Positions 1 through 5,062 of a stretch of DNA of 5,993 nucleotides are shown here, piece by piece. Source of the stretch: Bacilli bacterium. Its GTDB lineage: Bacteria; Bacillota_I; Bacilli_A; RF39; UBA660. The notes under the pieces were generated by a model that worked only from the letters and a program-made list of their open reading frames with translations, ran no database searches and was not told the origin of the DNA. Location: positions 1-5,993 of the forward strand of contig JAQVDA010000048.1 of NCBI GenBank assembly GCA_028698535.1, in the 5' to 3' direction. A program made the translations under genes and the position numbers. Positions within the stretch are counted from its first letter, which is position 1, and the number at the start of each line of letters is the position of its first letter.

Positions 1-37
1 TTGGTGGCATCCCAGATGGATAATAACCAGAATACAT
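1..37 (-). CDS. Start of a truncated unknown gene (5' partial)
   Basis: On the minus strand a strong Shine-Dalgarno AAGGAGGA (positions 50 to 43) sits 5 nt before an ATG at 37-35. An open frame then runs off the window, giving MYSGYYPSGMPP. Only 12 codons are visible, so the product cannot be identified; the Tyr/Gly/Pro-rich start is only suggestive. A weak minus-strand -10 candidate TATACT (73 to 68) would give a leader of about 24 nt, but no convincing -35 is present. The gene is divergent from the lipoprotein gene starting at 182. It is supported by the ribosome binding site and start codon, not by homology. Confidence 0.6.
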   Translation of the reverse strand, partial: MYSGYYPSGMPP

Positions 38-181
38 AATATTCCTCCTTATTAATACTATCAATAAAGTATATGCGAAAGTTTAGTTTTTGATTAGGCC
101 ATGATCGTTGCTTTTATTATCTGGAAAGTTGTTTATATTTTCTTTTTTTTTTGATATAATATAATTGGAGTAGGTGAATAG
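38..181. other. Divergent intergenic region
   Basis: This stretch separates the truncated minus-strand gene from the plus-strand cluster. It holds the minus-strand ribosome binding site (43-50), a weak minus-strand -10 candidate (68-73), the T10 tract (143-152), the plus-strand extended -10 (152-160) and two G-rich segments ahead of the ATG at 182 (GGAG 167-170, AGGTGA 172-177). I see no convincing hairpin before the T run, so the T run is unlikely to be a terminator tail for a plus-strand transcript. Confidence 0.6.
132..160 (+). promoter_or_regulatory. Extended -10 promoter with T10 spacer tract
   Basis: TGATATAAT at 152-160 is a perfect extended -10 (TG-N-TATAAT). A 4-of-6 -35 candidate TTTATA at 132-137 lies exactly 17 nt upstream. 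The spacer between them contains ten consecutive T (143-152) that run directly into the TG. Transcription would start near 167, leaving a short leader of about 15 nt before the ATG at 182. The extended -10 is clear; the -35 is weak and inferred. Confidence 0.7.
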
Positions 182-850
182 ATGAGGACGTTTTTAGTAT
201 TACTACTGATGATGATATCCTTAACTGGTTGTAATATAAATAAAATAGATAATAACTATGATAAAAATATTAATCATATCCTGCGTACTAATCAGACATT
301 ATATAATTATGTTGGTCAAGGTTATAAATATTACTTACCTAATGGTGTTAGATTAGAGACGGAGAAAGAATATAATCAAATTTTATATTCATCAGGGCAG
401 CGTTATTATTTATATATTGATATAATTAGTTATTTCCATCAAACCAAGTATACTTATGAATTTAATGTTAAGGCGTACTATTCAAGACCACTTAACTTTG
501 ATAATAAACAGGGTTATCTAGAAATAAATAAAATAAATAATCGATTTCTCTTAGAAATCATGTATAATTATGCTAAAATAGAAGCGGTAGTTCCTAAAAA
601 TTACATCAATAAAGCTATTATTGATAGTTGTTATATTTTATCTAGTTTAAACTTTAATGATGCGGTTATTCAAACATTAATTGGTGACAACATCTTAGAT
701 TTTAAAGAAGAGAAATTTAATATCTTTGAACCAACCAGAACGGAGAAAAGCTTTTTAGATTATATTTATGAATATGATAATCCGGATGATGATAAGGAAC
801 AATTTCCTGATAACGGAGAAATAATTATTGATGAGTTCCCGGAATATTAA
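182..850 (+). CDS. Tyr-rich lipoprotein of unknown function
   Basis: This 222-residue protein begins with a lipoprotein signal peptide: Arg2, a hydrophobic core at 4-14, and a lipobox LTGC with Cys17 as the predicted lipidation site. The mature protein would be exported and anchored in the outer leaflet of the membrane. Tyrosine is strikingly frequent (25 of 222 residues), mostly between 40 and 150 in what looks like a beta-rich region with YYLPNG at 50-55 and YYLYIDII at 75-82. The C-terminus (about 197-222) is acidic and probably disordered. I recognise no named domain; similar uncharacterised lipoproteins probably exist in related gut Bacillota, but that is recollection. The start is set by AGGTGA at 172-177 (spacing 4) or GGAG at 167-170 (spacing 11). 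It is the first gene of the cluster, with 24 bp to the preferred start of the next gene. Confidence 0.85.
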   Translation: MRTFLVLLLMMISLTGCNINKIDNNYDKNINHILRTNQTLYNYVGQGYKYYLPNGVRLETEKEYNQILYSSGQRYYLYIDIISYFHQTKYTYEFNVKAYYSRPLNFDNKQGYLEINKINNRFLLEIMYNYAKIEAVVPKNYINKAIIDSCYILSSLNFNDAVIQTLIGDNILDFKEEKFNIFEPTRTEKSFLDYIYEYDNPDDDKEQFPDNGEIIIDEFPEY

Positions 851-874
851 CTTTATGAGGAAGGGGTGTCTTAC

Positions 875-1633
875 ATGGGCTTGTTTAATAAACTAAAAAA
901 TTTATTTTTTGAAGAACCAGTAGAAGATGATAAAGTCGAAAACTATCAGGATGAAACAACTGACTATCAAGAAAAAAAGCCAACTAATGAGGTGCAATCA
1001 AAAAAGGATGATGAAATAGATAATATAATTAGTGAAAGGGAATTGTTTAAATCGGAAACAACCTTTAAATTCCCGGTAATGTTTGAAGATGAGGATTTTT
1101 TAGCGGCGAAGGAAGCCGCCCCAGTAACTAATATTTTAGATTTTGAGTCCAAAAATATTAATAAAGCCGAAAATGAACGAAAAGAAAAACCAATCTTTCG
1201 CGTTTCGCCCATCATTTCACCAGTGTATGGCATCTTAGATAAGAATTATAAAAAGGAAGATATTATTACTAAAGAAAAACAGTCCGAGGTACCAAGGAAA
1301 AAAGAAAACCCAATTGATTTTGATGTAGTAAGGAAGAAAGCTTATGGCAGTTTATCAGAAGATTTAAAAGATATGATTAATCAGGATGATAATGATACGA
1401 TGTTTTTTAATCTTAAATCAAACGACAATCAAAAACCAGTAGAGGAAGATAATTTGTTGTATGATATGAGTCAGAAAGGGGAAGACTTGATAATGGAAGA
1501 TATAATGTTAGAAAATGTTGAAGCTAATTGTATTGATTTAGGTTTAGAAACCCCCGATGATAAAAAGAAAGTAACTACTGCTGATGAAGATAATTTATTT
1601 GAATTAATTGATTCAATGTATGAAGAAGAATAG
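875..1633 (+). CDS. Acidic, probably disordered protein with amphipathic N-terminal helix
   Basis: This 252-residue protein starts with MGLFNKLKNLFF, which would form an amphipathic helix (L3, F4, L7, L10, F11 on one face) followed at once by acidic residues. The pattern resembles the membrane-binding start of SepF, but the SepF globular domain is not visible. The rest is rich in Glu, Asp, Lys and Asn and probably disordered. It is broken by two ordered-looking motifs: FRVSPIISPVYGILDKNYKK at 108-127, and a C-terminal DNLFELIDSMYEEE at 239-252. I recall similar motifs in uncharacterised Erysipelotrichia-type proteins; function is unknown. I prefer ATG at 875 (AGGGG at 862-866, spacing 8). An in-frame GTG at 866 behind GAGG (857-860) would add three residues and cannot be excluded. 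A membrane or cell-division scaffold role is inference only. Confidence 0.82.
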   Translation: MGLFNKLKNLFFEEPVEDDKVENYQDETTDYQEKKPTNEVQSKKDDEIDNIISERELFKSETTFKFPVMFEDEDFLAAKEAAPVTNILDFESKNINKAENERKEKPIFRVSPIISPVYGILDKNYKKEDIITKEKQSEVPRKKENPIDFDVVRKKAYGSLSEDLKDMINQDDNDTMFFNLKSNDNQKPVEEDNLLYDMSQKGEDLIMEDIMLENVEANCIDLGLETPDDKKKVTTADEDNLFELIDSMYEEE

Positions 1634-1646
1634 GAGTTGAAATAAA

Positions 1647-1949
1647 ATGGCGGTACTACAAGAGGCTTTACCTGTGATATTATATGTCTTAGGAATTATC
1701 TTACTAATATTATCGATAATAATAGGAATTAAAATAATAAATACAATGAATAAGGTTGAAGTGTTAGTTGACGATGTTAATGAAAAGGTAGCTTCATTAG
1801 GGCGTTTTTTTCATCTTATTGATTTTACTACGGATAAGTTATCATTCTTAAGTGATAAAATCGTTGATAAAATTTCAACCTTCATCATAAATTTATTTAA
1901 GAGAAAGAAAAAAAAGGAGGAGGAGGAAGAAGATGAGCAAGAAGACTAG
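1647..1949 (+). CDS. DUF948/YtxG-like single-TM protein
   Basis: This 100-residue protein has one long hydrophobic segment at about 8-33 near the N-terminus. A helical region follows (about 34-85), with the heptad-like stretch NKVEVLVDDVNEKVASL, then a basic run KRKKKK (85-90) and an acidic tail EEEEEDEQED (91-100). This TM-plus-helix layout, and its position directly before a YtxH gene, match the DUF948 family (YtxG in Bacillus subtilis). The family is membrane-associated, sometimes labelled general stress, with no biochemical function known to me. The start ATG at 1647 has AGGAG at 1632-1636 (spacing 10), which overlaps the TAG stop of the upstream gene. The acidic tail is encoded by DNA that also serves as the ribosome binding site of the next gene. 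Family assignment is probable rather than certain. Confidence 0.85.
   Translation: MAVLQEALPVILYVLGIILLILSIIIGIKIINTMNKVEVLVDDVNEKVASLGRFFHLIDFTTDKLSFLSDKIVDKISTFIINLFKRKKKKEEEEEDEQED
1914..1926 (+). promoter_or_regulatory. Ribosome binding site inside the poly-Glu codons
   Basis: AAGGAGGAGGAGG lies 6 nt before the ATG at 1933 and is at the same time translated as Lys-Glu-Glu-Glu in the upstream gene. It decides the YtxH start and implies translational coupling, because ribosomes finishing the upstream gene (stop at 1947-1949) pass over this site and the downstream start. Three registers of the GGAGG core are possible. Confidence 0.85.
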
Positions 1950-2343
1950 AGGATCAAAATTTCTTTTAGGGGCCTTAGTAGGACTTGGTATGGGGTTTTT
2001 GTTCGCGCCAAAAAAAGGTTGCGAAACAAGACGAGATTTAATGAAAAAAATTGATGAGTTTATCGCTAAGATTAAGGAGATTAATATTGAAGATGTAAGG
2101 GAAACATTAGAAACTAAATTAGAAGAAATAAAGATGGAATTAGAAGATCTAGATAAAGAAAAGGCCTTAAAAATTGCGAAAACTAAAGCTAATGACTTAA
2201 AAGATAAAGTCGAAGAGTTAGTCACTTTAGCGGTAGCGAAGAGTACCCCTGTAATCGCCAAAGCCGCTGAAGATGTACGTGATAAGGTTCTTAAAGCCGC
2301 TAAAGATACCATTGAAAAACTTGAAAAAAATAAGGGAAAATAA
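1933..2343 (+). CDS. ytxH: YtxH domain-containing protein
   Basis: This 136-residue protein shows the YtxH hallmark near the N-terminus: a short Gly-rich hydrophobic segment (about 9-25) ending in LFAPKKGCETR (23-33), the equivalent of the family's LFAPKSGKETR. The remainder (34-136) is a long charged helical region, rich in Lys, Glu and Ala, likely coiled-coil or amphipathic. Proteins of this family are small membrane-associated proteins often tied to general stress in Bacillota; the molecular role is unknown. The start is fixed by the ribosome binding site at 1914-1926. The gene overlaps its DUF948 neighbour by 17 bp in a different frame, so the two are probably co-translated. The stop at 2341-2343 lies inside a terminator hairpin, making this the last gene of the cluster. 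Confidence 0.92.
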   Translation: MSKKTRGSKFLLGALVGLGMGFLFAPKKGCETRRDLMKKIDEFIAKIKEINIEDVRETLETKLEEIKMELEDLDKEKALKIAKTKANDLKDKVEELVTLAVAKSTPVIAKAAEDVRDKVLKAAKDTIEKLEKNKGK

Positions 2344-2360
2344 AAGTCCCTTTTTTATTT
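2332..2360 (+). terminator. Terminator ending the four-gene cluster
   Basis: AAGGGA at 2332-2337 pairs perfectly with TCCCTT at 2347-2352 across a 9-nt loop, and T-rich sequence continues to 2360. An A run upstream (2324-2330) can lengthen the stem. The ytxH stop codon (2341-2343) lies in the loop. The last two T of the tail are also the first bases of the tyrS -35 element, so the two transcription units are packed without spare DNA. Confidence 0.85.
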
Positions 2361-2387
2361 GACATTATTAATTCAATAACATATAAT
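2359..2387 (+). promoter_or_regulatory. Consensus sigma-A promoter of tyrS
   Basis: TTGACA at 2359-2364 and TATAAT at 2382-2387 are both perfect consensus hexamers separated by 17 nt. Transcription is expected to start near 2394. A promoter this strong fits control by premature termination in the leader rather than at initiation. Confidence 0.93.
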
Positions 2388-2393
2388 AAAACC

Positions 2394-2606
2394 ACTATAA
2401 TAATTTAATGATGAGAAATAGAGAGTAATTATTGTAATAAAAATAAGAGAGTTAGTGTTTGGTGCAAACTAACTTATTACTAATAATGAATTACCTATTT
2501 TAAATTAAATCGCATAAGCGTTAAGAAATAAGTGCATAGTTTAAATACTATGAATTAAGGTGGTACCGCGTGTTAAACGTCCTTTATTTATGAAGGACGT
2601 TTTGTT
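2394..2606 (+). promoter_or_regulatory. T-box leader (tyrosine) of tyrS
   Basis: This leader senses uncharged tRNA-Tyr. Stem I is readable: lower helix AAATAG (2416-2421) with CTATTT (2495-2500), upper helices 2428-2440 with 2474-2487, the conserved AGAGAG (2446-2451), and a distal hairpin 2451-2473 with loop TGGTGC. Between the lower and upper helices the specifier loop has AGAGTA (2422-2427) on one side and GAATTAC (2488-2494) on the other. UAC at 2492-2494 is the tyrosine specifier. A short hairpin CGC/GCG (2511-2520) and stem III, CATAGT with ACTATG (2535-2552), follow. The T-box core AAGGTGGTACCGCG is at 2557-2570; its TGGT (2561-2564) matches a tRNA 3' end ACCA. AAGG and GCG pair with CGTCCTT (2578-2584) to form the antiterminator, which excludes the terminator. 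Uncharged tRNA would therefore switch tyrS on. Confidence 0.96.
2575..2606 (+). terminator. T-box conditional terminator
   Basis: AAACGTCCTT (2575-2584) pairs perfectly with AAGGACGTTT (2593-2602) across an 8-nt loop. The 5' arm is shared with the antiterminator (CGTCCTT, 2578-2584), as expected for a T-box switch. The T tract is short and interrupted by a G at 2604, which is weaker than usual. Confidence 0.9.
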
Positions 2607-2635
2607 ATAATAAAGTTAATTAAAGGAGGCTACTA

Positions 2636-3877
2636 ATGAACCAAATATATCAAAATTTAAAAGAACGAGGCTATATTTATCAAGCTACTAATCTAACTAA
2701 TATTAAAAAATTATTAACATCATCACCGGTAACCTTTTATCTAGGTATTGATCCGACTGCTGATAGTCTTCATATTGGTCATTTTTTTGCCTTAACAATG
2801 GTTCGAAGGCTACAAAAAGCAGGGCATAAACCAATTATTGTTATTGGTGGGGCGACGGCCTTAGTTGGTGATCCAACCGCTAAGAGCAATCTAAGGAAAA
2901 TGTTAACCAAAGAAGAGGTAGCTTATAACAAACAAGAGGTAAAAAAGATAATTAAGCGTTTTGTTACTTGTGATGGTCCTAATGCGGCGCTTATTCTAGA
3001 TAACTTTGAATGGATAAAATCAGCCACCTATATTGATTTTATGAGGGAAATTGGTCTTCATTTTAATGTTAATAAAATGTTAGCAGCCGAATGTTATAAA
3101 TTACGATTAGCTAGTGGCGGCTTAACTTTTCTTGAAATGGGTTATATGTTAATGCAAGCCTATGATTTTATCTACTTAAACAAACATTATGGCTGTCAAA
3201 TACAAATTGGGGGTTCGGACCAATGGCCTAATATTTTAGCAGGTGTTGAGTTAGGTCGGAAAATGACTCATGCTGGGACTGCTAAGATAGAACCATTGTA
3301 TGGCGTAACCTGCCCATTATTAGTTAAAGGTGATGGCGAGAAAATGGGTAAAACCGCCAAAGGAACTTTATGGGTTTCTAGGGAGAAAACCACTGTTTAT
3401 GACTTCTACCAAGCCTTTATCAATTCATATGATGAAGATGTAGAACGATTATTAGCGTTCTTTAGTGATTATGATATGAAAACGATAAAAAATATGTGCC
3501 AGAGCGATATTGTGGTGGCTAAAAAGCTAATGGCTTATGAGGTTACTAAATTAGTTCATGGAGAAAAGGCGGCCAATATTGCGGAGACAACGGCGGAAGC
3601 GGTTTTTACAAAAAAAGTAATTGATGATAATATGCCAACTGTAAAGTTAGCTAAAGAAGAACTAAAAAAAGGGATAGATTTGTTAGATTTATTAGTATTA
3701 ACAAAACTAGCATCATCAAAATCAGCTGGTAGAAGGCTTGTTGAACAAGGCGGAATTAGAATAAATAGACAAAAAATAACCAATCCGGATATGGTTGTTA
3801 CAGGAAAGGATACCACTCATAATTACTTACTGCTTCAAAAAGGAAAAAAGAGTTTTAAAAAGATAGAATTTAATTAA
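2636..3877 (+). CDS. tyrS: Tyrosyl-tRNA synthetase
   Basis: This cytoplasmic class I aminoacyl-tRNA synthetase activates tyrosine with ATP and charges tRNA-Tyr. At 413 residues it has the usual bacterial length. The Rossmann catalytic domain shows the HIGH signature HIGH (46-49) and a KMSKS equivalent KMGKT (236-240). Counterparts of the well-studied Bacillus stearothermophilus tyrosine-site residues are present one position later: Tyr35, Asp79, Tyr170, Gln174, Asp177 and Gln196. The C-terminal S4-like RNA-binding domain covers about 350-413. An unusual Pro198 occurs in GGSDQWPNI, where most bacterial enzymes have Gly. The start is well defined: AAAGGAGG at 2622-2629, 6 nt before ATG. It forms its own transcription unit, from the consensus promoter at 2359 through the T-box leader to a terminator shared with the convergent DUF3048 gene. 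Confidence 0.98.
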   Translation: MNQIYQNLKERGYIYQATNLTNIKKLLTSSPVTFYLGIDPTADSLHIGHFFALTMVRRLQKAGHKPIIVIGGATALVGDPTAKSNLRKMLTKEEVAYNKQEVKKIIKRFVTCDGPNAALILDNFEWIKSATYIDFMREIGLHFNVNKMLAAECYKLRLASGGLTFLEMGYMLMQAYDFIYLNKHYGCQIQIGGSDQWPNILAGVELGRKMTHAGTAKIEPLYGVTCPLLVKGDGEKMGKTAKGTLWVSREKTTVYDFYQAFINSYDEDVERLLAFFSDYDMKTIKNMCQSDIVVAKKLMAYEVTKLVHGEKAANIAETTAEAVFTKKVIDDNMPTVKLAKEELKKGIDLLDLLVLTKLASSKSAGRRLVEQGGIRINRQKITNPDMVVTGKDTTHNYLLLQKGKKSFKKIEFN

Positions 3878-3890
3878 TTCTACCTTTTTT
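3857..3890. terminator. Bidirectional terminator between convergent genes
   Basis: TAGAATT (3864-3870) pairs perfectly with AATTCTA (3876-3882) across a 5-nt loop. The stem is flanked by an A run on the left (3857-3861) and a run of T on the right (3885-3892), so it has a T tail in both directions. It contains the tyrS stop (3875-3877) and lies immediately after the stop of the minus-strand gene (3891-3893), so it can end both. Confidence 0.85.
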
Positions 3891-4934
3891 TTATGATATT
3901 AATAACTTTTGATTAACTGGTTGTATATGAATAAAGGTATTACCATCATTAACCTTTAATACATTACCATCCATATCTTGATAGATAGTTTTACTTGCTC
4001 TTGATTTCTTTTCCCAAGTAATAGGTATGGCCATCCCTTCGGTTATGTAATAACCATTACCCTTACCAATATTATTTAATCCTTGTCTTCCTTTTCCAGA
4101 ATTATCATTTAAAGAATAGTTATTAACTTGATAGACAATAATATTTTTGGCTGTATATTGTTTGTTAGTATTCCGATCAAGGTGCTTTATGCCGCGAGTA
4201 TACCTTTTATAACTTAAGCTATCAGGATCATATTTATACTCAACATAATGAAGCCAAGAATAGTTAATTCTAATATCTGAGGCTTCTTTGGCATTATCGC
4301 CACTTAATTTAACACTTTCAACCGCATAATCTAAAAGTGGTTCGGCTTGTGATGTCAAACGGTAATTCTTTTCTTTAATTCTTTTCTTCACTTTTTGTAA
4401 ATCAGTAAATAAATTTTGATATGAATTTTTCGGTGGTTCCCGCCAAAAGATATGGCCATCAGCTTGGGTACCGTTGATATTATTAATACCTAAAGCTTTA
4501 ATATCCCTCTCCGCTTGTGGGCTAAACCCATGGTGCAGATAAACAGCATCATTTTCTAAAGCATAATCAAGGAAATAATGGCGTGAGCTTCTTATCGGGC
4601 CTACCATTAAAGCCTCAACATCTTTAAAAAACGCTAATAATCGGGTTTCGCCACCTTCAACAATTATTTCATACACTAAAAAAGCTTCTTGTAATCCCGC
4701 ATGCTGCCATGATAATCCCTCATTACTAATCATTAAACCAATAGGCCTTGTATCTGAATCTAAATCAATAACTTTAACCTTAGGCTCTTCCTTGGGTATA
4801 AAAGCTTGTTTACTAGGCGGATCTTTTGGTTCGGGGCTTGCTTTGCCCTTATATAAGAACGTTACCCCGATAGTTAATAAAACCCCAAGACATAAAATAG
4901 TTATAAATAAACTGATTATTTTTTTCCGTACCAT
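3891..4934 (-). CDS. yerB: DUF3048 (YerB-like) membrane-anchored protein
   Basis: This 347-residue protein has an N-terminal hydrophobic segment (about 6-27) after MVRKK, then a Pro/Lys-rich linker and an extracytoplasmic domain pair. The N-terminal DUF3048 part shows RPIGLMISN (63-71), VEGGETR (92-98), VGPIRSSR (111-118) and HHGFSPQA (134-141). The C-terminal part shows NYSWLHYVEYKYD (224-236), KRYTRGIKHLD (243-253), NIIVY (264-268) and IPITWEKKSR (303-312). These motifs fit the family to which Bacillus subtilis YerB belongs; its biochemical function is unknown to me. YerB is a lipoprotein, but here Cys15 sits in TILC, which is not a lipobox, so an uncleaved signal anchor is more likely. The start is ATG at 4934-4932 with GGTGA (4949 to 4945) 10 nt upstream. 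It is probably monocistronic, with its own promoter after the rpsD terminator. Confidence 0.93.
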   Translation of the reverse strand: MVRKKIISLFITILCLGVLLTIGVTFLYKGKASPEPKDPPSKQAFIPKEEPKVKVIDLDSDTRPIGLMISNEGLSWQHAGLQEAFLVYEIIVEGGETRLLAFFKDVEALMVGPIRSSRHYFLDYALENDAVYLHHGFSPQAERDIKALGINNINGTQADGHIFWREPPKNSYQNLFTDLQKVKKRIKEKNYRLTSQAEPLLDYAVESVKLSGDNAKEASDIRINYSWLHYVEYKYDPDSLSYKRYTRGIKHLDRNTNKQYTAKNIIVYQVNNYSLNDNSGKGRQGLNNIGKGNGYYITEGMAIPITWEKKSRASKTIYQDMDGNVLKVNDGNTFIHIQPVNQKLLIS

Positions 4935-4970
4935 TGTTATTTGGTCACCATCTTTCTACATCATAAATAT

Positions 4971-4979
4971 ATTATATCA
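4971..4979 (-). promoter_or_regulatory. Extended -10 promoter of the DUF3048 gene
   Basis: On the minus strand TGATATAAT (4979 to 4971) is a perfect extended -10, identical to the one before the lipoprotein gene at 182. No good -35 lies 16-18 nt upstream, as is common for extended -10 promoters. Transcription should begin near 4964, giving a leader of about 30 nt. Confidence 0.75.
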
Positions 4980-5011
4980 TTCTTAAAATAAAAGAATTAT
5001 TATTTATGTAA

Positions 5012-5031
5012 ATCTGACATTGATTTGACAT
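5012..5031. repeat. Tandem ATNTGACAT direct repeat, 11-bp period
   Basis: ATCTGACAT (5012-5020) and ATTTGACAT (5023-5031) are 9-bp direct repeats with one mismatch, spaced one helical turn apart. On the minus strand they read TGTCAA-N5-TGTCAG. They lie about 45-65 bp upstream of the predicted start of the DUF3048 transcript, just beyond the rpsD terminator. Tandem hexamers with 5-bp spacing are typical of OmpR/PhoB-family response regulator sites; that link is inference. Confidence 0.5.
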
Positions 5032-5062
5032 AAAAAAAGACCACATAAAGTGGTGTTTTTTT
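5032..5062 (-). terminator. rpsD terminator
   Basis: ACCAC (5040-5044) pairs with GTGGT (5050-5054) across a 5-nt loop. On the minus strand it is followed by seven T (5038 to 5032), a standard intrinsic terminator directly after the rpsD stop. A matching T run (5056-5062) on the plus strand makes it symmetric, but no plus-strand gene ends here. Confidence 0.9.

Noticed and set aside
143..152. T10 run as the tail of an intrinsic terminator
   Set aside because: No stable hairpin precedes it on the plus strand, and no plus-strand gene ends upstream within the window.
866..877. GTG at 866 as the start of the acidic protein
   Set aside because: ATG at 875 has better spacing to AGGGG and gives the SepF-like MGLFNKLKN start directly; the GTG remains possible but less likely.
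967..1233. 88-codon open frame on the minus strand
   Set aside because: It lies wholly inside the acidic plus-strand gene and is Ser/Phe-rich, as expected for the complement of Lys/Glu codons; no independent ribosome binding site was seen.
1908..1949. Frameshift fusion of the DUF948 protein to YtxH
   Set aside because: The slippery site would give a -1 shift, but ytxH lies in the +1 frame relative to the upstream gene; ytxH also has its own start and an excellent ribosome binding site.
1893..2312. 139-codon open frame on the minus strand
   Set aside because: It is antisense to ytxH and the end of the DUF948 gene, and its Leu/Ser/Phe-rich product mirrors their Lys/Glu codons.
3556..3816. 86-codon open frame on the minus strand
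   Set aside because: It is antisense to the C-terminal part of tyrS, which is unambiguous.
4792..4986. 64-codon open frame on the plus strand
   Set aside because: It overlaps the start of the DUF3048 gene in antisense and runs into its promoter; no ribosome binding site supports it.
5025..5053. Plus-strand promoter starting with TTGACA at 5025-5030
   Set aside because: The position 17 nt downstream (5048-5053) reads AAGTGG, not a -10, and transcription would run antisense into rpsD.
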